In this document: positions 8,550-18,041 of the stretch, in pieces
Layout of the letters: every line of letters starts with the position of its first letter
How positions within the stretch are numbered: the stretch's first letter is position 1
NCBI RefSeq assembly: GCF_000833575.1
Contig: NZ_CP010827.1
Span: forward strand, 1,661,993 to 1,725,992
DNA from: Corynebacterium singulare
GTDB lineage: Bacteria > Actinomycetota > Actinomycetes > Mycobacteriales > Mycobacteriaceae
Direction: 5' to 3'
Length of the DNA stretch: 64,000 nt
Program-made: the position numbers and the translations under genes
Notes under the pieces: model-generated
Told to the model about the DNA's origin: nothing
Database searches by the model: none
The model's input: only the letters and a program-made list of their open reading frames with translations

Positions 8550-9554
8550 ATGGCCACATCATCCGCTGCTAGCACTGCTACCGCCCAGGACGAGGACGGA
8601 CAGGACGTTGACCGCGGCTCACGCCGTAACCAAACCAATGACAACCCCTCTGCGGACCTTGTCCGCGTTTACCTCAACGGAATTGGTAAGACTGCGCTGC
8701 TGAGCGCAGAGGACGAAGTTGAGCTGGCCCAAGCAATTGAGGTGGGCCTCTACGCCGAATACAAGCTGGCCAATGCCGAAAAGCTGACCCGCGCGGAGAA
8801 GCGAGACCTCAAGATCCTTGCCCGTGAAGGCAAGAAGGCGCGCTCCCATCTGCTGGAGGCCAACCTGCGTCTCGTGGTCTCCCTTGCCAAGCGCTACACC
8901 GGCCGCGGCATGCCACTGCTGGATCTCATTCAGGAAGGCAACCTAGGCCTCATTCGCGCAATGGAGAAGTTTGATTACGCTAAGGGCTTCAAGTTCTCCA
9001 CCTACGCCACGTGGTGGATTCGCCAGGCCATTACCCGCGGCATGGCTGACCAGTCCCGCACTATCCGTCTCCCTGTGCACCTAGTGGAGCAAGTAAACAA
9101 GCTCTCCCGCATTAAGCGTGAGATGTACCAATCCCTCGGCCGTGAGGCAACGAATGAGGAACTGGCAGAGGAATCTGGCATCGAGGAATCCAAGATTGAG
9201 ATGCTGTTGCGCCAGTCCCGTGACCCAGTTTCCCTCGACATGCCGGTCGGTACCGATGAAGAGGCCCCACTGGGTGACTTCATCGAGGACGCCGAGGCTA
9301 CCGACGCAGAAACTGCCGTGGTTGCGTCCATGCGCCATTCCGATATCCGCTCCGTTATCGGTTCCCTCGAAGAGCGCGAGCAGGATGTCATCCGTTTGCG
9401 CTACGGCCTCGATGATGGCGTGCCACGTACCTTGGACCAGATCGGCCGTAAGTTTGGCCTGTCCCGTGAGCGCGTGCGCCAGATTGAGCGAGAGGTCATG
9501 GCCAAGCTCCGTGACGGCAACCGTGCCGACCGCCTCCGCGAGTACGCGCTGTAA
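8550..9554 (+). CDS. sigB: RNA polymerase sigma factor SigB
   Basis: A primary-like (group 2) sigma-70 factor used in stress and slowed growth. 334 residues. The region 1.2 start [13 protein letters not shown], region 2 ([33 protein letters not shown]), region 3 and region 4.2 ([19 protein letters not shown]) are all intact. A strong AGGAGG lies 6 nt before the ATG. The long N-terminal region 1.1 of the housekeeping SigA is missing, and the gene lies next to dtxR as in C. glutamicum and M. tuberculosis, so SigB is the better call. Confidence 0.95.
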   Translation: MATSSAASTATAQDEDGQDVDRGSRRNQTNDNPSADLVRVYLNGIGKTALLSAEDEVELAQAIEVGLYAEYKLANAEKLTRAEKRDLKILAREGKKARSHLLEANLRLVVSLAKRYTGRGMPLLDLIQEGNLGLIRAMEKFDYAKGFKFSTYATWWIRQAITRGMADQSRTIRLPVHLVEQVNKLSRIKREMYQSLGREATNEELAEESGIEESKIEMLLRQSRDPVSLDMPVGTDEEAPLGDFIEDAEATDAETAVVASMRHSDIRSVIGSLEEREQDVIRLRYGLDDGVPRTLDQIGRKFGLSRERVRQIEREVMAKLRDGNRADRLREYAL

Positions 9555-9964
9555 AGACCAACGGCAAAGAGTTAGCTGACACAGAGCTAGCTCTGGCCGA
9601 TAACCAGAGATCTGGCGTGAGCCATCGAGACATCCCTCCTGCCCCGCAGAGCAGAACTGTAGGGCCATGGAGGTTGACCGCTCGGTGGCTTTCGTCGTTT
9701 CCACATCCATCGAGTGATTCATCCATCTAGTGATTCCGCGAAAACTCCTGACTTCACTGCCGGGAACCGCCACTCTGTGAGCTACGGAATACGCTATTAT
9801 TTAAGTTATTCTCTTAATAGTCTGTTATTACCGCGCCTAAACCTATGTGGGCACGGTCAGCCTGCGGACAGGTTCATACCTTGTGGCTCCATCGAACACA
9901 CTCCCGCCCGTAGATTGCTGCTCGTGTCCACGCTGACCGCTATGACGCAGAAAGGTATACCCAC
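9555..9964. other. 410-bp intergenic region between sigB and dtxR
   Basis: No convincing gene. It holds a perfect palindrome CAGAGCTAGCTCTG (9582-9595) and an overlapping possible stem CTCTGG/CCAGAG (9591-9609) just after sigB, which may help termination. It also holds a nearly exact tandem repeat of 16 bp (9705-9736) and an AT-rich stretch (9790-9840) likely to contain the dtxR promoter. An 84-codon ORF overlapping this region has no recognisable protein character. Confidence 0.6.
9705..9736. repeat. Tandem 16-bp repeat
   Basis: ATCCATCGAGTGATTC is followed directly by ATCCATCTAGTGATTC; 15 of 16 positions are identical. It lies in the sigB-dtxR gap. Function is unknown. Confidence 0.8.
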
Positions 9965-10645
9965 GTGAGGGACCTAGTCGACACTACGGAAATGTATCTG
10001 CGAACCATTTACGAGCTCGAAGAAGAGGGCATTACCCCATTGCGCGCCCGCATCGCGGAGCGCCTCGAACAATCCGGACCTACCGTGTCTCAAACCGTAG
10101 CCCGTATGGAGCGTGACGGTCTCCTTCACGTGCGCACTGACCGCAGCCTTGACCTCACCCCCGAAGGCCGCGAACTGGCAACCAACGTCATGCGTAAGCA
10201 CCGCCTTGCAGAACGCCTGTTGACGGATGTGTTGGGGCTGGACATCCACCAGGTCCACGATGAGGCCTGCCGCTGGGAGCACGTTATGAGCGAAGAAGTA
10301 GAAAAGCGCGTTGTCGCCGTGCTCGACGATGCCTCCCGCTCGCCTTTCGGAAACCCCATTCCAGGCCTTGCGCAGCTTGGCGCGTCTCCGGCAGAACTCG
10401 ACCTCGGCATCCGCGCTATTGATCTCCCTTTAGGCGAGGAAACTAAGGCAACCATCGTGCAAATCAATGAGGTCCTACAAGCTGACAACTCCACGTTCCG
10501 TGCCCTACACACCTCTGGCCTGCATGTCGGGTCGCCGGTAACAGTGGTGAACAACAATGGCTCCATCACGCTGAGCACTGGAGACGGGGAGACAATCGAG
10601 CTCGTCGACGATCTTGCACATGCTATCCGCGTGGAGGTGAAGTAG
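9965..10645 (+). CDS. dtxR: Iron-dependent transcriptional repressor DtxR
   Basis: A Fe(II)-activated repressor that blocks iron uptake and other iron-regulated genes. 226 residues in the diphtheria-type layout: winged HTH (1-73), dimerisation domain (74-140) and SH3-like domain (about 150-226). Every metal ligand known for C. diphtheriae DtxR is at the same number: Met10, Cys102, Glu105 and His106 (primary site); His79, Glu83 and His98 (ancillary site). The start is GTG at 9965, with AGAAAGG upstream. galE follows after 2 bp, so the two are co-transcribed, as in C. glutamicum. Confidence 0.97.
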   Translation: MRDLVDTTEMYLRTIYELEEEGITPLRARIAERLEQSGPTVSQTVARMERDGLLHVRTDRSLDLTPEGRELATNVMRKHRLAERLLTDVLGLDIHQVHDEACRWEHVMSEEVEKRVVAVLDDASRSPFGNPIPGLAQLGASPAELDLGIRAIDLPLGEETKATIVQINEVLQADNSTFRALHTSGLHVGSPVTVVNNNGSITLSTGDGETIELVDDLAHAIRVEVK

Positions 10646-10647
10646 AC

Positions 10648-11631
10648 ATGAAGCTTCTCGTTACCGGTGGTGCCGGATATGTGGGTAGCGTTTGCGCTGC
10701 TGTCCTCGTCGAAAATGGCCACGACGTCACCATCATCGATAATTTCTCCACCGGCAACCGCGAGGCTCTCCCTTCCCAAGCACGCCTTGTGGAGGGCGAC
10801 GTGGCCGACGTGGCTCACTCCGTACTCTCGGAGGGTGGATTTGAAGGTGTTATCCACTTCGCTGCACGTTCGCTTGTAGGCGAGTCCGTAGAAGAACCTG
10901 CGGACTATTGGCAGCACAACGTGGTAACCACCTTGACGCTGCTGAACGCCATGCGGGAGTTCGGCGTGAAGAACCTCGTGTTCTCTTCTACTGCCGCCAC
11001 GTACGGCGAGCCGGACCAGGTTCCGATTACGGAGGCAATGCCTACGCAACCCACCAACCCCTACGGCGCCTCGAAGCTGGCTATTGATTACATGATCACC
11101 TCTTATGCCAAGGCCTACGGCTTGGGAGCGACCTCTCTGCGTTACTTCAACGTGGCCGGCGCCTACGGCAACATCGGTGAGAACCGTGAAGTAGAAACTC
11201 ACCTCATCCCACTCGTCCTACAGGTGGCGTTGGGCCACCGCGAGAAGATCTTTATTTTCGGTGATGACTATGACACGGCTGATGGCACCGCGGTGCGCGA
11301 CTACATCCACATCCGTGACCTTGCCGATGCCCACGTGCTTGCGCTGACCACCAACACGGACGGTACTCACCGAATTTACAACCTCGGTTCCGGCGATGGA
11401 TATTCAGTCAAGCAGGTCATCGAGACCTGTCGTGCCGTCACCGGGCACCCCATCCCGGCTGAGTTGGCGCCCCGGCGCGCCGGCGACCCAGCAACGCTCG
11501 TGGCCTCCTCGGACAAAATTAAGTCTGAGCTCGGCTGGAACCCGAGCCGTACTGATCTCACCACCATCGTTACCGACGCATGGAACTTCACCCGGCAACT
11601 CGGCGAGCGGGCTCACTCGGCGCATCGCTAG
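10648..11631 (+). CDS. galE: UDP-glucose 4-epimerase
   Basis: Interconverts UDP-glucose and UDP-galactose, supplying UDP-galactose for the arabinogalactan cell wall. An extended short-chain dehydrogenase/reductase of 327 residues. The NAD-binding TGGAGYVGS is at 6-14, the SST segment at 113-115 and the catalytic Tyr139-X3-Lys143 in NPYGASK. It is coupled to dtxR (2-bp gap). Its last 44 bp overlap the 3' end of the convergent DUF4192 gene. Confidence 0.95.
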   Translation: MKLLVTGGAGYVGSVCAAVLVENGHDVTIIDNFSTGNREALPSQARLVEGDVADVAHSVLSEGGFEGVIHFAARSLVGESVEEPADYWQHNVVTTLTLLNAMREFGVKNLVFSSTAATYGEPDQVPITEAMPTQPTNPYGASKLAIDYMITSYAKAYGLGATSLRYFNVAGAYGNIGENREVETHLIPLVLQVALGHREKIFIFGDDYDTADGTAVRDYIHIRDLADAHVLALTTNTDGTHRIYNLGSGDGYSVKQVIETCRAVTGHPIPAELAPRRAGDPATLVASSDKIKSELGWNPSRTDLTTIVTDAWNFTRQLGERAHSAHR

Positions 11632-12763
11632 ACGCCGTAGTTCTAGGGACACCGCTCACAGTCGCCGATTCTTCTTCCCTTCCAATGGCAGAGTTATAGG
11701 CTTCTCGTGCACCGCGGCCGATCGTCTCACGCATCTTGTCATGGAGACCGTATCGATAGGCTTGGCATAGCAATGACCCCAAGCGGTGGCTCGGGAACTC
11801 TTCTGCCACCGTTTGTAGCGCCGGTCCGGCAAGAATGTCCCACTCCATCTTTAGGTGTGTCAAGGCAAAAACTGTTAGAGCGTTAGCGCGAATTTCCCCA
11901 TCGTAGGTTCGTGCCGTCGCCAGCAAGAGCTGTGCGGCCTGTTCACCTGCGTCCGTGCAGCTAGCGATTACCAAATCGCGCGTCCAGGTGGTGGACATCC
12001 ACACCGCGCAGGTCTTCAGTAGCTCAGTGTTGGTCTCCGAGTCCTCGATGCTTCCTGCTGTAGAAAGGGCCCAGCGGACATCATCGATGAAGTTATCGAC
12101 TAGTTCCTTTCGCTTATCCCCTTTTTCCGAAGCTACTCGGGCGCGGAACCTCGTGGCGCTTTCTCGCGCTTCACGTCCCAAAGCCTCGGCCTCAAGCGCA
12201 TCACAGTGTTGGTTGTTGCGGGCAAAGGTGGCGAAGAACTCCTCACGACTGAGTTCTGGGACGACGTCGTGGTCGACGCATGAGCGCATCGTCGGTGCGT
12301 CGGTCAACGCAGGGATTGTCCCTTCAACCCAGTTTTTCATCGGACCGCGGCCGTCAATACTCACCGCCCCGTGGAGCAAGGTATAGGGCTCATCGCGGGC
12401 AATCTCTCCCACGTACCATGCGGCGTCAATATCGATACCGTCGCGCCCTCGGTCAAGGGTGTATAGCCAACAAGCAACCTGGCTCAGATCCGACACAGGA
12501 CGGTGGGATACGAGGAAGGCAAAGATCCCTTCGCGGGCTTCTTCCGCCAACATTGCGGCTATTTCAGGAAGAGTTTCTTCGGCATCCTCAATGTCAACGC
12601 GAGCGACTGGCCCCATCGCGGGGCCACGCGGAGTGGTATCAATAGCCATGAAAATGACGGATTCAGTTGGGTAAAAGCCCAACAGGCCGGGAATGTTCGC
12701 TAGAAGGTGGCCGGGGGTTGTGATTGGTGGTGTGTTTTCTGTCTGCGCTGTGTATGAACTCAT
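11588..12763 (-). CDS. DUF4192 family protein
   Basis: A 391-residue actinobacterial protein of unknown function, recognised by its N-terminal block [24 protein letters not shown], which is typical of DUF4192. No catalytic motif can be identified. The C-terminal ~30 residues are Ser/Ala/Arg-rich and variable-looking; they lie in the 44 bp shared with galE and just beyond it. It is divergent from the PAC2 gene across a 381-bp gap with DnaA boxes. Confidence 0.8.
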   Translation of the reverse strand: MSSYTAQTENTPPITTPGHLLANIPGLLGFYPTESVIFMAIDTTPRGPAMGPVARVDIEDAEETLPEIAAMLAEEAREGIFAFLVSHRPVSDLSQVACWLYTLDRGRDGIDIDAAWYVGEIARDEPYTLLHGAVSIDGRGPMKNWVEGTIPALTDAPTMRSCVDHDVVPELSREEFFATFARNNQHCDALEAEALGREARESATRFRARVASEKGDKRKELVDNFIDDVRWALSTAGSIEDSETNTELLKTCAVWMSTTWTRDLVIASCTDAGEQAAQLLLATARTYDGEIRANALTVFALTHLKMEWDILAGPALQTVAEEFPSHRLGSLLCQAYRYGLHDKMRETIGRGAREAYNSAIGREEESATVSGVPRTTASSDAPSEPARRVAG

Positions 12764-13144
12764 GTCTTTAGACTGAGGCAGGAGCCACCGGTTCGCTAGA
12801 GCCTTACTAAGGTGAGCGACAGATCTGTGGATAACGAGTCCGGACTCGCCTTCTTAACTGTGAAAGTTCACTAGTTATCCACATGCTGGGTCATGTATTC
12901 CGGAGAGCGGCTGGGGGCGCACACATGGCAGAAACGTCTCCTCTATGGCATGCTGGATCGATTATTATCGGTTTTCACTAGCCTTCGGCTCCCCGCCCTC
13001 GCCATGAGCTCGGCAGGGTAATTGGGATTAGGCGAAAGGGGCTGGGAATAGGCAGTAAGTGCACAGCGTTGCACGCAACAGAACGCTGATTTAGTCCGTA
13101 CGCTCTACACTAAGCGTCGGACGCGAAGGAGGAGTCACTACATC
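12764..13144. other. 381-bp divergent intergenic region with DnaA boxes and dyads
   Basis: No gene seen. It contains two perfect DnaA boxes in inverted orientation. Between them lie a 14-bp palindrome CGAGTCCGGACTCG (12835-12848) and an inverted repeat GTGAA-AG-TTCAC (12860-12871). The PAC2 promoter and its ribosome binding site (AAGGAGGAG, about 10 nt before the ATG) lie at the right end. Confidence 0.7.
12826..12883. promoter_or_regulatory. Pair of perfect DnaA boxes, inverted
   Basis: TGTGGATAA (12826-12834; TTATCCACA on the minus strand) and TTATCCACA (12875-12883) match the bacterial DnaA-box consensus at all nine positions. Extended by one base, they form a 10-bp inverted repeat (TGTGGATAAC/GTTATCCACA) separated by 38 bp. 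The replication origin is normally beside dnaA, which is not here, so a DnaA-titrating or DnaA-regulated site is more likely. Confidence 0.7.
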
Positions 13145-14170
13145 ATGCAGGAAGAACAGCGCCGCATGTATGAGCTGGAATACCCCGCTCCGGTGGTCAA
13201 GGACGATTCCGTAGAAGGCAGCGGGCCCACCATGATCGTGGCCATGAATGGTTACGCTGATGCCGGACAAGCGGTCGAGGCCAGCGCGGATCATCTCAAA
13301 GCTGCTTTGGATAACCGTCAGTTGGCATCCTTCAACAACGACGAGTTGATTGATTATCGTTCGCGCCGCCCTGCCGTCACCATTGATCATGACCGCACCG
13401 TCGAGATCGAAAACAGCGACCTTGGTATCAAGGTCCTCCGCGATAACTCTGGTAAGCCCTTCCTGCTGCTTTCTGGCCCAGAGCCAGACCTGCGGTGGGA
13501 GGCGTTTACCAATGCGGTGGTGAATTTGGTGGAGAAGTTCGACATCAAGAACACCATCATGCTCTATTCTGCCCCGATGCCAGTGCCCCATACCCGCCCG
13601 ACGGTGGTTACAGCGCATGGCAATTCCCCGGAGCTGTTGAACTCCATGGTGCGCATGGAGTCGACCATGATGGTGCCAGGGGCCGCCGCGCTCTACATTG
13701 AGCGAGCTCTGGATAAGAAGGGCCGCCGTGTGGCCGGTTACACCGCGCACGTTCCCCACTACTTGGCTGCCTCGTCCTATCCTTCGGCCACTCTGCGGCT
13801 TCTGGATTCTGTAGCCTCTGCTGCGGATCTCAATATCCCGTTGGGAAGCCTCGAAGCCGATGTGGCACGAGTGCATCAGCAGTTGGAAGAACAGGTCGCC
13901 GACTCTGATGAGATTGCCGGTGTGGTCAACCAGCTCGAAGAGCAATATGACGCCTACATGGAGCGCTATCGCAAGCGTCACCCACAGGCCATCATGCCAG
14001 GCGAAGAACATATGCCCACGGGCGAAGAGATCGGAGCGGATTTCGAGGCCTTCCTCGCTGGGCTCGATGATGACCCCGATATCCTCTCTGAGAACATCGA
14101 TGACCGTGAGGACAACTACGGCAAGGACGAAGGCAAAGACGAAGACACTGACATGGGAGATGACGTCTAG
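13145..14170 (+). CDS. PAC2 family protein
   Basis: 341 residues with the PAC2 (proteasome assembly chaperone 2-like) fold, similar in type to mycobacterial Rv2714. Supporting features are the N-terminal TMIVAMNGYADAGQAVEASADHL and the central YSAPMPVPHTRP. The C-terminal ~60 residues are highly acidic (DDDPDILSENIDDRED, then a Lys/Glu/Asp tail) and probably disordered. The molecular role is unknown. The ATG is 10 nt after AAGGAGGAG. The DUF3516-type helicase gene follows on the same strand, a neighbour that may be functionally linked. Confidence 0.85.
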   Translation: MQEEQRRMYELEYPAPVVKDDSVEGSGPTMIVAMNGYADAGQAVEASADHLKAALDNRQLASFNNDELIDYRSRRPAVTIDHDRTVEIENSDLGIKVLRDNSGKPFLLLSGPEPDLRWEAFTNAVVNLVEKFDIKNTIMLYSAPMPVPHTRPTVVTAHGNSPELLNSMVRMESTMMVPGAAALYIERALDKKGRRVAGYTAHVPHYLAASSYPSATLRLLDSVASAADLNIPLGSLEADVARVHQQLEEQVADSDEIAGVVNQLEEQYDAYMERYRKRHPQAIMPGEEHMPTGEEIGADFEAFLAGLDDDPDILSENIDDREDNYGKDEGKDEDTDMGDDV

Positions 14171-14251
14171 GTACTCATCACCTAAGTCCAGCCCGCACGA
14201 GTGACCGGCCCACCTGCATGGCCACTCGTGCTTTCGCCTAAGGTGGGATGG

Positions 14252-16813
14252 GTGAACCTTTCTCAGATGTTGCCCGATCTCGCCGAAGTCCCTGAGTCGA
14301 TGGTTGATGAGGCCATCTGGGACACTTTTCAATCATGGGCTTCCGGCCGCGGTATTTCGCTTTACCCCGCCCAGGAGGAAGCCTCGCTCGGTATCTTGGC
14401 CGGCGATAACGTCATTTTGGCTACCCCTACTGGTTCCGGTAAGTCTATGGTGGCTAATGCAGCTCATTTCATTGCACTGGCCCGCGGGCAGCGCAGTTTC
14501 TACACGGCGCCAATTAAGGCCCTCGTGAGCGAAAAGTTTTTCGCGTTGTGTGAGATTTTTGGTCCCGAGAACGTCGGCATGATGACCGGTGATGCCACCG
14601 TCAATGGCTCTGCCCCCATCATCGCAGCCACCGCTGAGATTGTGGCAAACATCGCGCTGCGTGATGGCGCGGAAGCTGCGATCGATCAAGTCGTCATGGA
14701 TGAGTTCCACTACTACTCCGAGCCTGACCGCGGCTGGGCCTGGCAAGTTCCGCTGCTCGAGTTACCCAAGGCACAGTTCCTACTCATGTCCGCCACACTC
14801 GGTGACACCGCCTGGCTGGAAAAAGACCTCACTGAACGCACCGGCCGCACCACCACACTCGTGGCCGGGACAACACGCCCGGTTCCCCTTGACTTTTCGT
14901 ATGTCTTTTCTGCGGTGCACGAGACTATTGAAGAGCTCCTCGAATCCGGCAAGGCACCCGTCTATGTTGTGCATTTCTCGCAGCGCGAAGCCTCTGAGCG
15001 TGCCCAGGCGTTAACCTCTCTGTCAAAAATCATCACTCCGGAAGAAAAGGAAGCAATCGCAGCCGAGCTCGGCTCCTTCCGTTTCACCACGACTTTTGGC
15101 AAGGATCTGTCCAAGCTGCTGCGCAAGGGTATCGGCGTCCATCACGCGGGCATGCTGCCCAAATACCGGCGCCTGGTCGAGCGTCTGGCGCAGAAGGGGC
15201 TGCTGAAGATTATTTGCGGTACCGACACGTTGGGAGTCGGTATTAATGTTCCGATTCGTACGGTACTCATGACGGGCCTAGCCAAATACGATGGCACCCG
15301 GCAGCGCATCCTCAAGTCGCGAGAATTCCACCAGATTGCTGGCCGTGCGGGTCGCGCAGGCTACGACACCGAGGGCACGGTCGTGGTCGAGGCCCCGGAG
15401 CATGAGATTGAGAACGCTAAGGCACGCCGCCGTCTCGGGGATGACCCGGCGCGCCTCAAGAAGCTTAAGAAGAAGTCCGCGCGCGAAGGTGAGGTTTCGT
15501 GGTCGGAGAAGACCTACGCACGGCTTATCGACGCCGAACCGGAGCAACTCACTTCCCAGTTCCGGGTGTCCAACTCGATGTTGCTCAATGTGCTGGCTCG
15601 CCATGGCAACGGTTACGAGCACTTGAAGCATTTGCTGCGCACAAGTCACAACACTCGGACGCGACAGAACGAGGACATTTTGACCGCGTTGAGTCTCTTC
15701 CGTGGCCTCCTCAATTCGGGAGTGGTGCAAAAGTCCACCAAGGGACTCGATATTTACGGCCGCCCCTATCACGTGGTCCGAGAGATGCCGCGCGATTTTG
15801 CGCTCAACCAGCCGCTCGGCCCCTTTGCATTGGCGGCTTTGACGCTGCTTGATCCGGAATCTGAAACGTATGCTCTGGATGTCATCTCCGTTTTTGAATC
15901 GGTTCTCGATGATCCCCGCCAAGTCCTCATAGCTCAACAAAAACAGCGCCGAGGCGAAGAGATTGCAGCTCTTAAAGCTGAGGGCGTGGACTACACCGAG
16001 CGCATGGCCATCGTGGAAGACATCACGTGGCCGAAACCTCTCGAGGACTTGCTCGAACAATCCTATGAGACGTTCTGCCACACCAACCCTTGGGCTAAGG
16101 AGTTTGAGCTGCGTCCCAAGTCGGTTGTGCGGGACATGTTGGAGAGCGCAATGACCTTTTCCGACCTCGTGGCAACCTACGGTCTGGCCCGCTCTGAGGG
16201 CGTTATCCTGCGTTATCTCACCGATGCTTGGCGCACGCTTAAACAATCCATCCCGGAGGAGTACCTCACCGAGGAACTCGAGGACATCATCGTGTGGCTT
16301 GGGGAGCTTATTCACCAAGTGGATTCCTCGCTTGTTGACGAGTGGGCAGAAATGGCTGGTGAAGACTCTCCGATCTCCCAGAAGGATCTCGACCGCGAGT
16401 TGGCGTTCGGTGTGGAGGACCCCACCGCTCTTACCGCGAACCAACGTGCTTTCGGCATCATGGTGCGAAATTACTTCTTCCGCCTTGCCCAGCTTTTCGC
16501 TTTGGAAAAGGAGGACCGCTTGGCCGAGCTTTTGGACTACCTCGACGAAGTTCCCGACTTTGGTCAGGCCCTCGATGACTACTTCGACGATTATGACGAT
16601 ATCGATGTCGGCCCGGCAGCGCGCGGGCCAGAGTATTTCGTGCTCGACAAAGGTAAGGAGGGCACTCAGGCCTCCTCACGCTCGTGGACCGTGCGTCAGA
16701 TTCTCAAGGATCCTGAGGACGACAATGCCTACCAGATAGTGGGAATCGTGGACTTAGATGCCTCCGATGAGGCTGGTGAGGTGCGACTCTCTGAGCTTCG
16801 CGTGGAGCACTGA
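14252..16813 (+). CDS. Ski2/HelY-like DEAD/DEAH helicase with DUF3516 C-terminus
   Basis: 853 residues. SF2 motifs: Walker A ATPTGSGKS (57-65), DEFHYY in place of DEVH, MSATLGD, a VHHAGMLPKYRR motif typical of Ski2-like enzymes, and QIAGRAGRAG. The C-terminal half (about 500-853) is helical and matches the DUF3516 region of actinobacterial helicases. A role in RNA or DNA unwinding is inferred from the family. GTG at 14252 has AAGG 11 nt upstream; a GTG at 14201 would add 17 residues. It shares a strand with the PAC2 gene. Confidence 0.88.
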   Translation: MNLSQMLPDLAEVPESMVDEAIWDTFQSWASGRGISLYPAQEEASLGILAGDNVILATPTGSGKSMVANAAHFIALARGQRSFYTAPIKALVSEKFFALCEIFGPENVGMMTGDATVNGSAPIIAATAEIVANIALRDGAEAAIDQVVMDEFHYYSEPDRGWAWQVPLLELPKAQFLLMSATLGDTAWLEKDLTERTGRTTTLVAGTTRPVPLDFSYVFSAVHETIEELLESGKAPVYVVHFSQREASERAQALTSLSKIITPEEKEAIAAELGSFRFTTTFGKDLSKLLRKGIGVHHAGMLPKYRRLVERLAQKGLLKIICGTDTLGVGINVPIRTVLMTGLAKYDGTRQRILKSREFHQIAGRAGRAGYDTEGTVVVEAPEHEIENAKARRRLGDDPARLKKLKKKSAREGEVSWSEKTYARLIDAEPEQLTSQFRVSNSMLLNVLARHGNGYEHLKHLLRTSHNTRTRQNEDILTALSLFRGLLNSGVVQKSTKGLDIYGRPYHVVREMPRDFALNQPLGPFALAALTLLDPESETYALDVISVFESVLDDPRQVLIAQQKQRRGEEIAALKAEGVDYTERMAIVEDITWPKPLEDLLEQSYETFCHTNPWAKEFELRPKSVVRDMLESAMTFSDLVATYGLARSEGVILRYLTDAWRTLKQSIPEEYLTEELEDIIVWLGELIHQVDSSLVDEWAEMAGEDSPISQKDLDRELAFGVEDPTALTANQRAFGIMVRNYFFRLAQLFALEKEDRLAELLDYLDEVPDFGQALDDYFDDYDDIDVGPAARGPEYFVLDKGKEGTQASSRSWTVRQILKDPEDDNAYQIVGIVDLDASDEAGEVRLSELRVEH

Positions 16814-16893
16814 CGAAGGCTGTCAGGAAAATTAATGCTCATTCCTCCGACTAATATTTTCCATTCTCCGAATATTATTCCTATGCTTGAGGG

Positions 16894-18021
16894 ATGAGCA
16901 CGCAACCCCCAGAGAAGCTAGAGCAGAAGCCCGCTGATTCTCCCGACGCTAGCGAGACGTCCTCCGTGGAACACCTCACCCCTGGTTCCTTCACCATGAA
17001 GGTTCTCAACGGCATTTCCATTGCGGTGGTTGTTTCCCTCGTCCCACAAGCGCTCCTTGGTGAACTTGCCAAAGCTCTGCTTCCATACTGGGATGGCGCG
17101 GCCACCGTGCTCACCCTTACCGGGCTTGCTGCAAGCCTGCTTCCGGTGATGATTGGCATCCTCGTGGCCATTGAGTTCACGTTGACTCCCATCCAGACCG
17201 CTGCCGTAGGCATAGCCTCCTTTTGCGGTTCCGGTGTCGCCACCACCAATCCTGATGGCGGTTTCTTACTCAAAGGAACCGGACTCGTCATCAACTCCGG
17301 ACTGACTGCCGCCATGGCTGTGGGGCTGTTGCTCCTCATTGGCGGGCGTTTAAAGAACTACTCCATTTTGTTGCTCTCCACCATCGTCACGCTCGTCGTC
17401 GGCACTATCGGCTGGGTAGTCACCTATCCCATCGTCAAGATTTTCACGGTGTGGCTGGGTGGCCTCGTCAATGGCGCTACTACGCTCCAACCCATCGTCA
17501 TGGGTGTTGTGCTCGCCGTGCTCTTTGCCGTGATGATCGTGTCTCCAGTGTCTACCGTGGGCATCGCCACCGCCATTTTTATGGAGGGAGTAGCATCCGG
17601 CACCGCCAACCTAGGCGTGGTGGCCGCCAGCTTTACCCTTCTTGCCGCCGGCTGGCGCGCCAACGGCTTCGCCACCTCCATCCTGCACGTCCTCGGTTCC
17701 CCGAAGGTGCAGATGGCCAACATGCTCTCCAAACCCGTCACCTTTCTCCCCGTCATCTGTACTGCTGCCATCGTGGGCGGCGTGGGCGGAGCCCTCGGCA
17801 TCTCAGGTACTCCAATCTCTGCGGGTTTTGGCATCTCTGGACTCATGGGGCCGCTGGCCGCATTGAACTATGAAGGCTGGGGCTGGACCACAAGCAACGT
17901 CCTCATCATCCTTTTCGTCTACGTTGTCCTCCCTTTGGCCCTTGGCCTGCTCTTTTCTTGGCTCTTCGAGAAGGTTCTGCGCCTGACAAAATCGGAGTAC
18001 TACGCTCTGAATTTCGAGTAA
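16894..18021 (+). CDS. PTS EIIC-like membrane protein (PfoR-type)
   Basis: 375 residues with about nine hydrophobic segments after a ~35-residue polar N-terminus. It resembles the PTS_EIIC_2 / PfoR group (GSGVATTNPDGGFLLKGTGLVINSGLTAAMAVG; ISAGFGISGLMGPLAALN). No EIIA or EIIB domain is fused or encoded nearby, so it may not transport by the classical PTS route. The substrate is unknown. A TATGCT hexamer lies 7 nt upstream of the ATG, with GAGGG between them. Confidence 0.75.
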   Translation: MSTQPPEKLEQKPADSPDASETSSVEHLTPGSFTMKVLNGISIAVVVSLVPQALLGELAKALLPYWDGAATVLTLTGLAASLLPVMIGILVAIEFTLTPIQTAAVGIASFCGSGVATTNPDGGFLLKGTGLVINSGLTAAMAVGLLLLIGGRLKNYSILLLSTIVTLVVGTIGWVVTYPIVKIFTVWLGGLVNGATTLQPIVMGVVLAVLFAVMIVSPVSTVGIATAIFMEGVASGTANLGVVAASFTLLAAGWRANGFATSILHVLGSPKVQMANMLSKPVTFLPVICTAAIVGGVGGALGISGTPISAGFGISGLMGPLAALNYEGWGWTTSNVLIILFVYVVLPLALGLLFSWLFEKVLRLTKSEYYALNFE

Positions 18022-18041
18022 GGCGTACAGTAGGGGCCGCT

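Noticed and set aside
9800..9820. Possible DtxR box (TTAAGTTATTCTCTTAATA) upstream of dtxR
   Set aside because: Only about half of the 19 consensus positions match, and mostly in one half-site; too weak to call.
9714..9968. 84-codon ORF between sigB and dtxR
   Set aside because: It crosses the AT-rich promoter region and overlaps the dtxR start; no protein character and no ribosome binding site.
13091..14332. 413-codon open frame antisense to the PAC2 gene
   Set aside because: It runs across the PAC2 gene and its ribosome binding site; the sense gene has a clear family and RBS.
15278..16444. 388-codon open frame antisense to the Ski2-like helicase
   Set aside because: A shadow of the real helicase gene; His/Arg-rich composition without domains.
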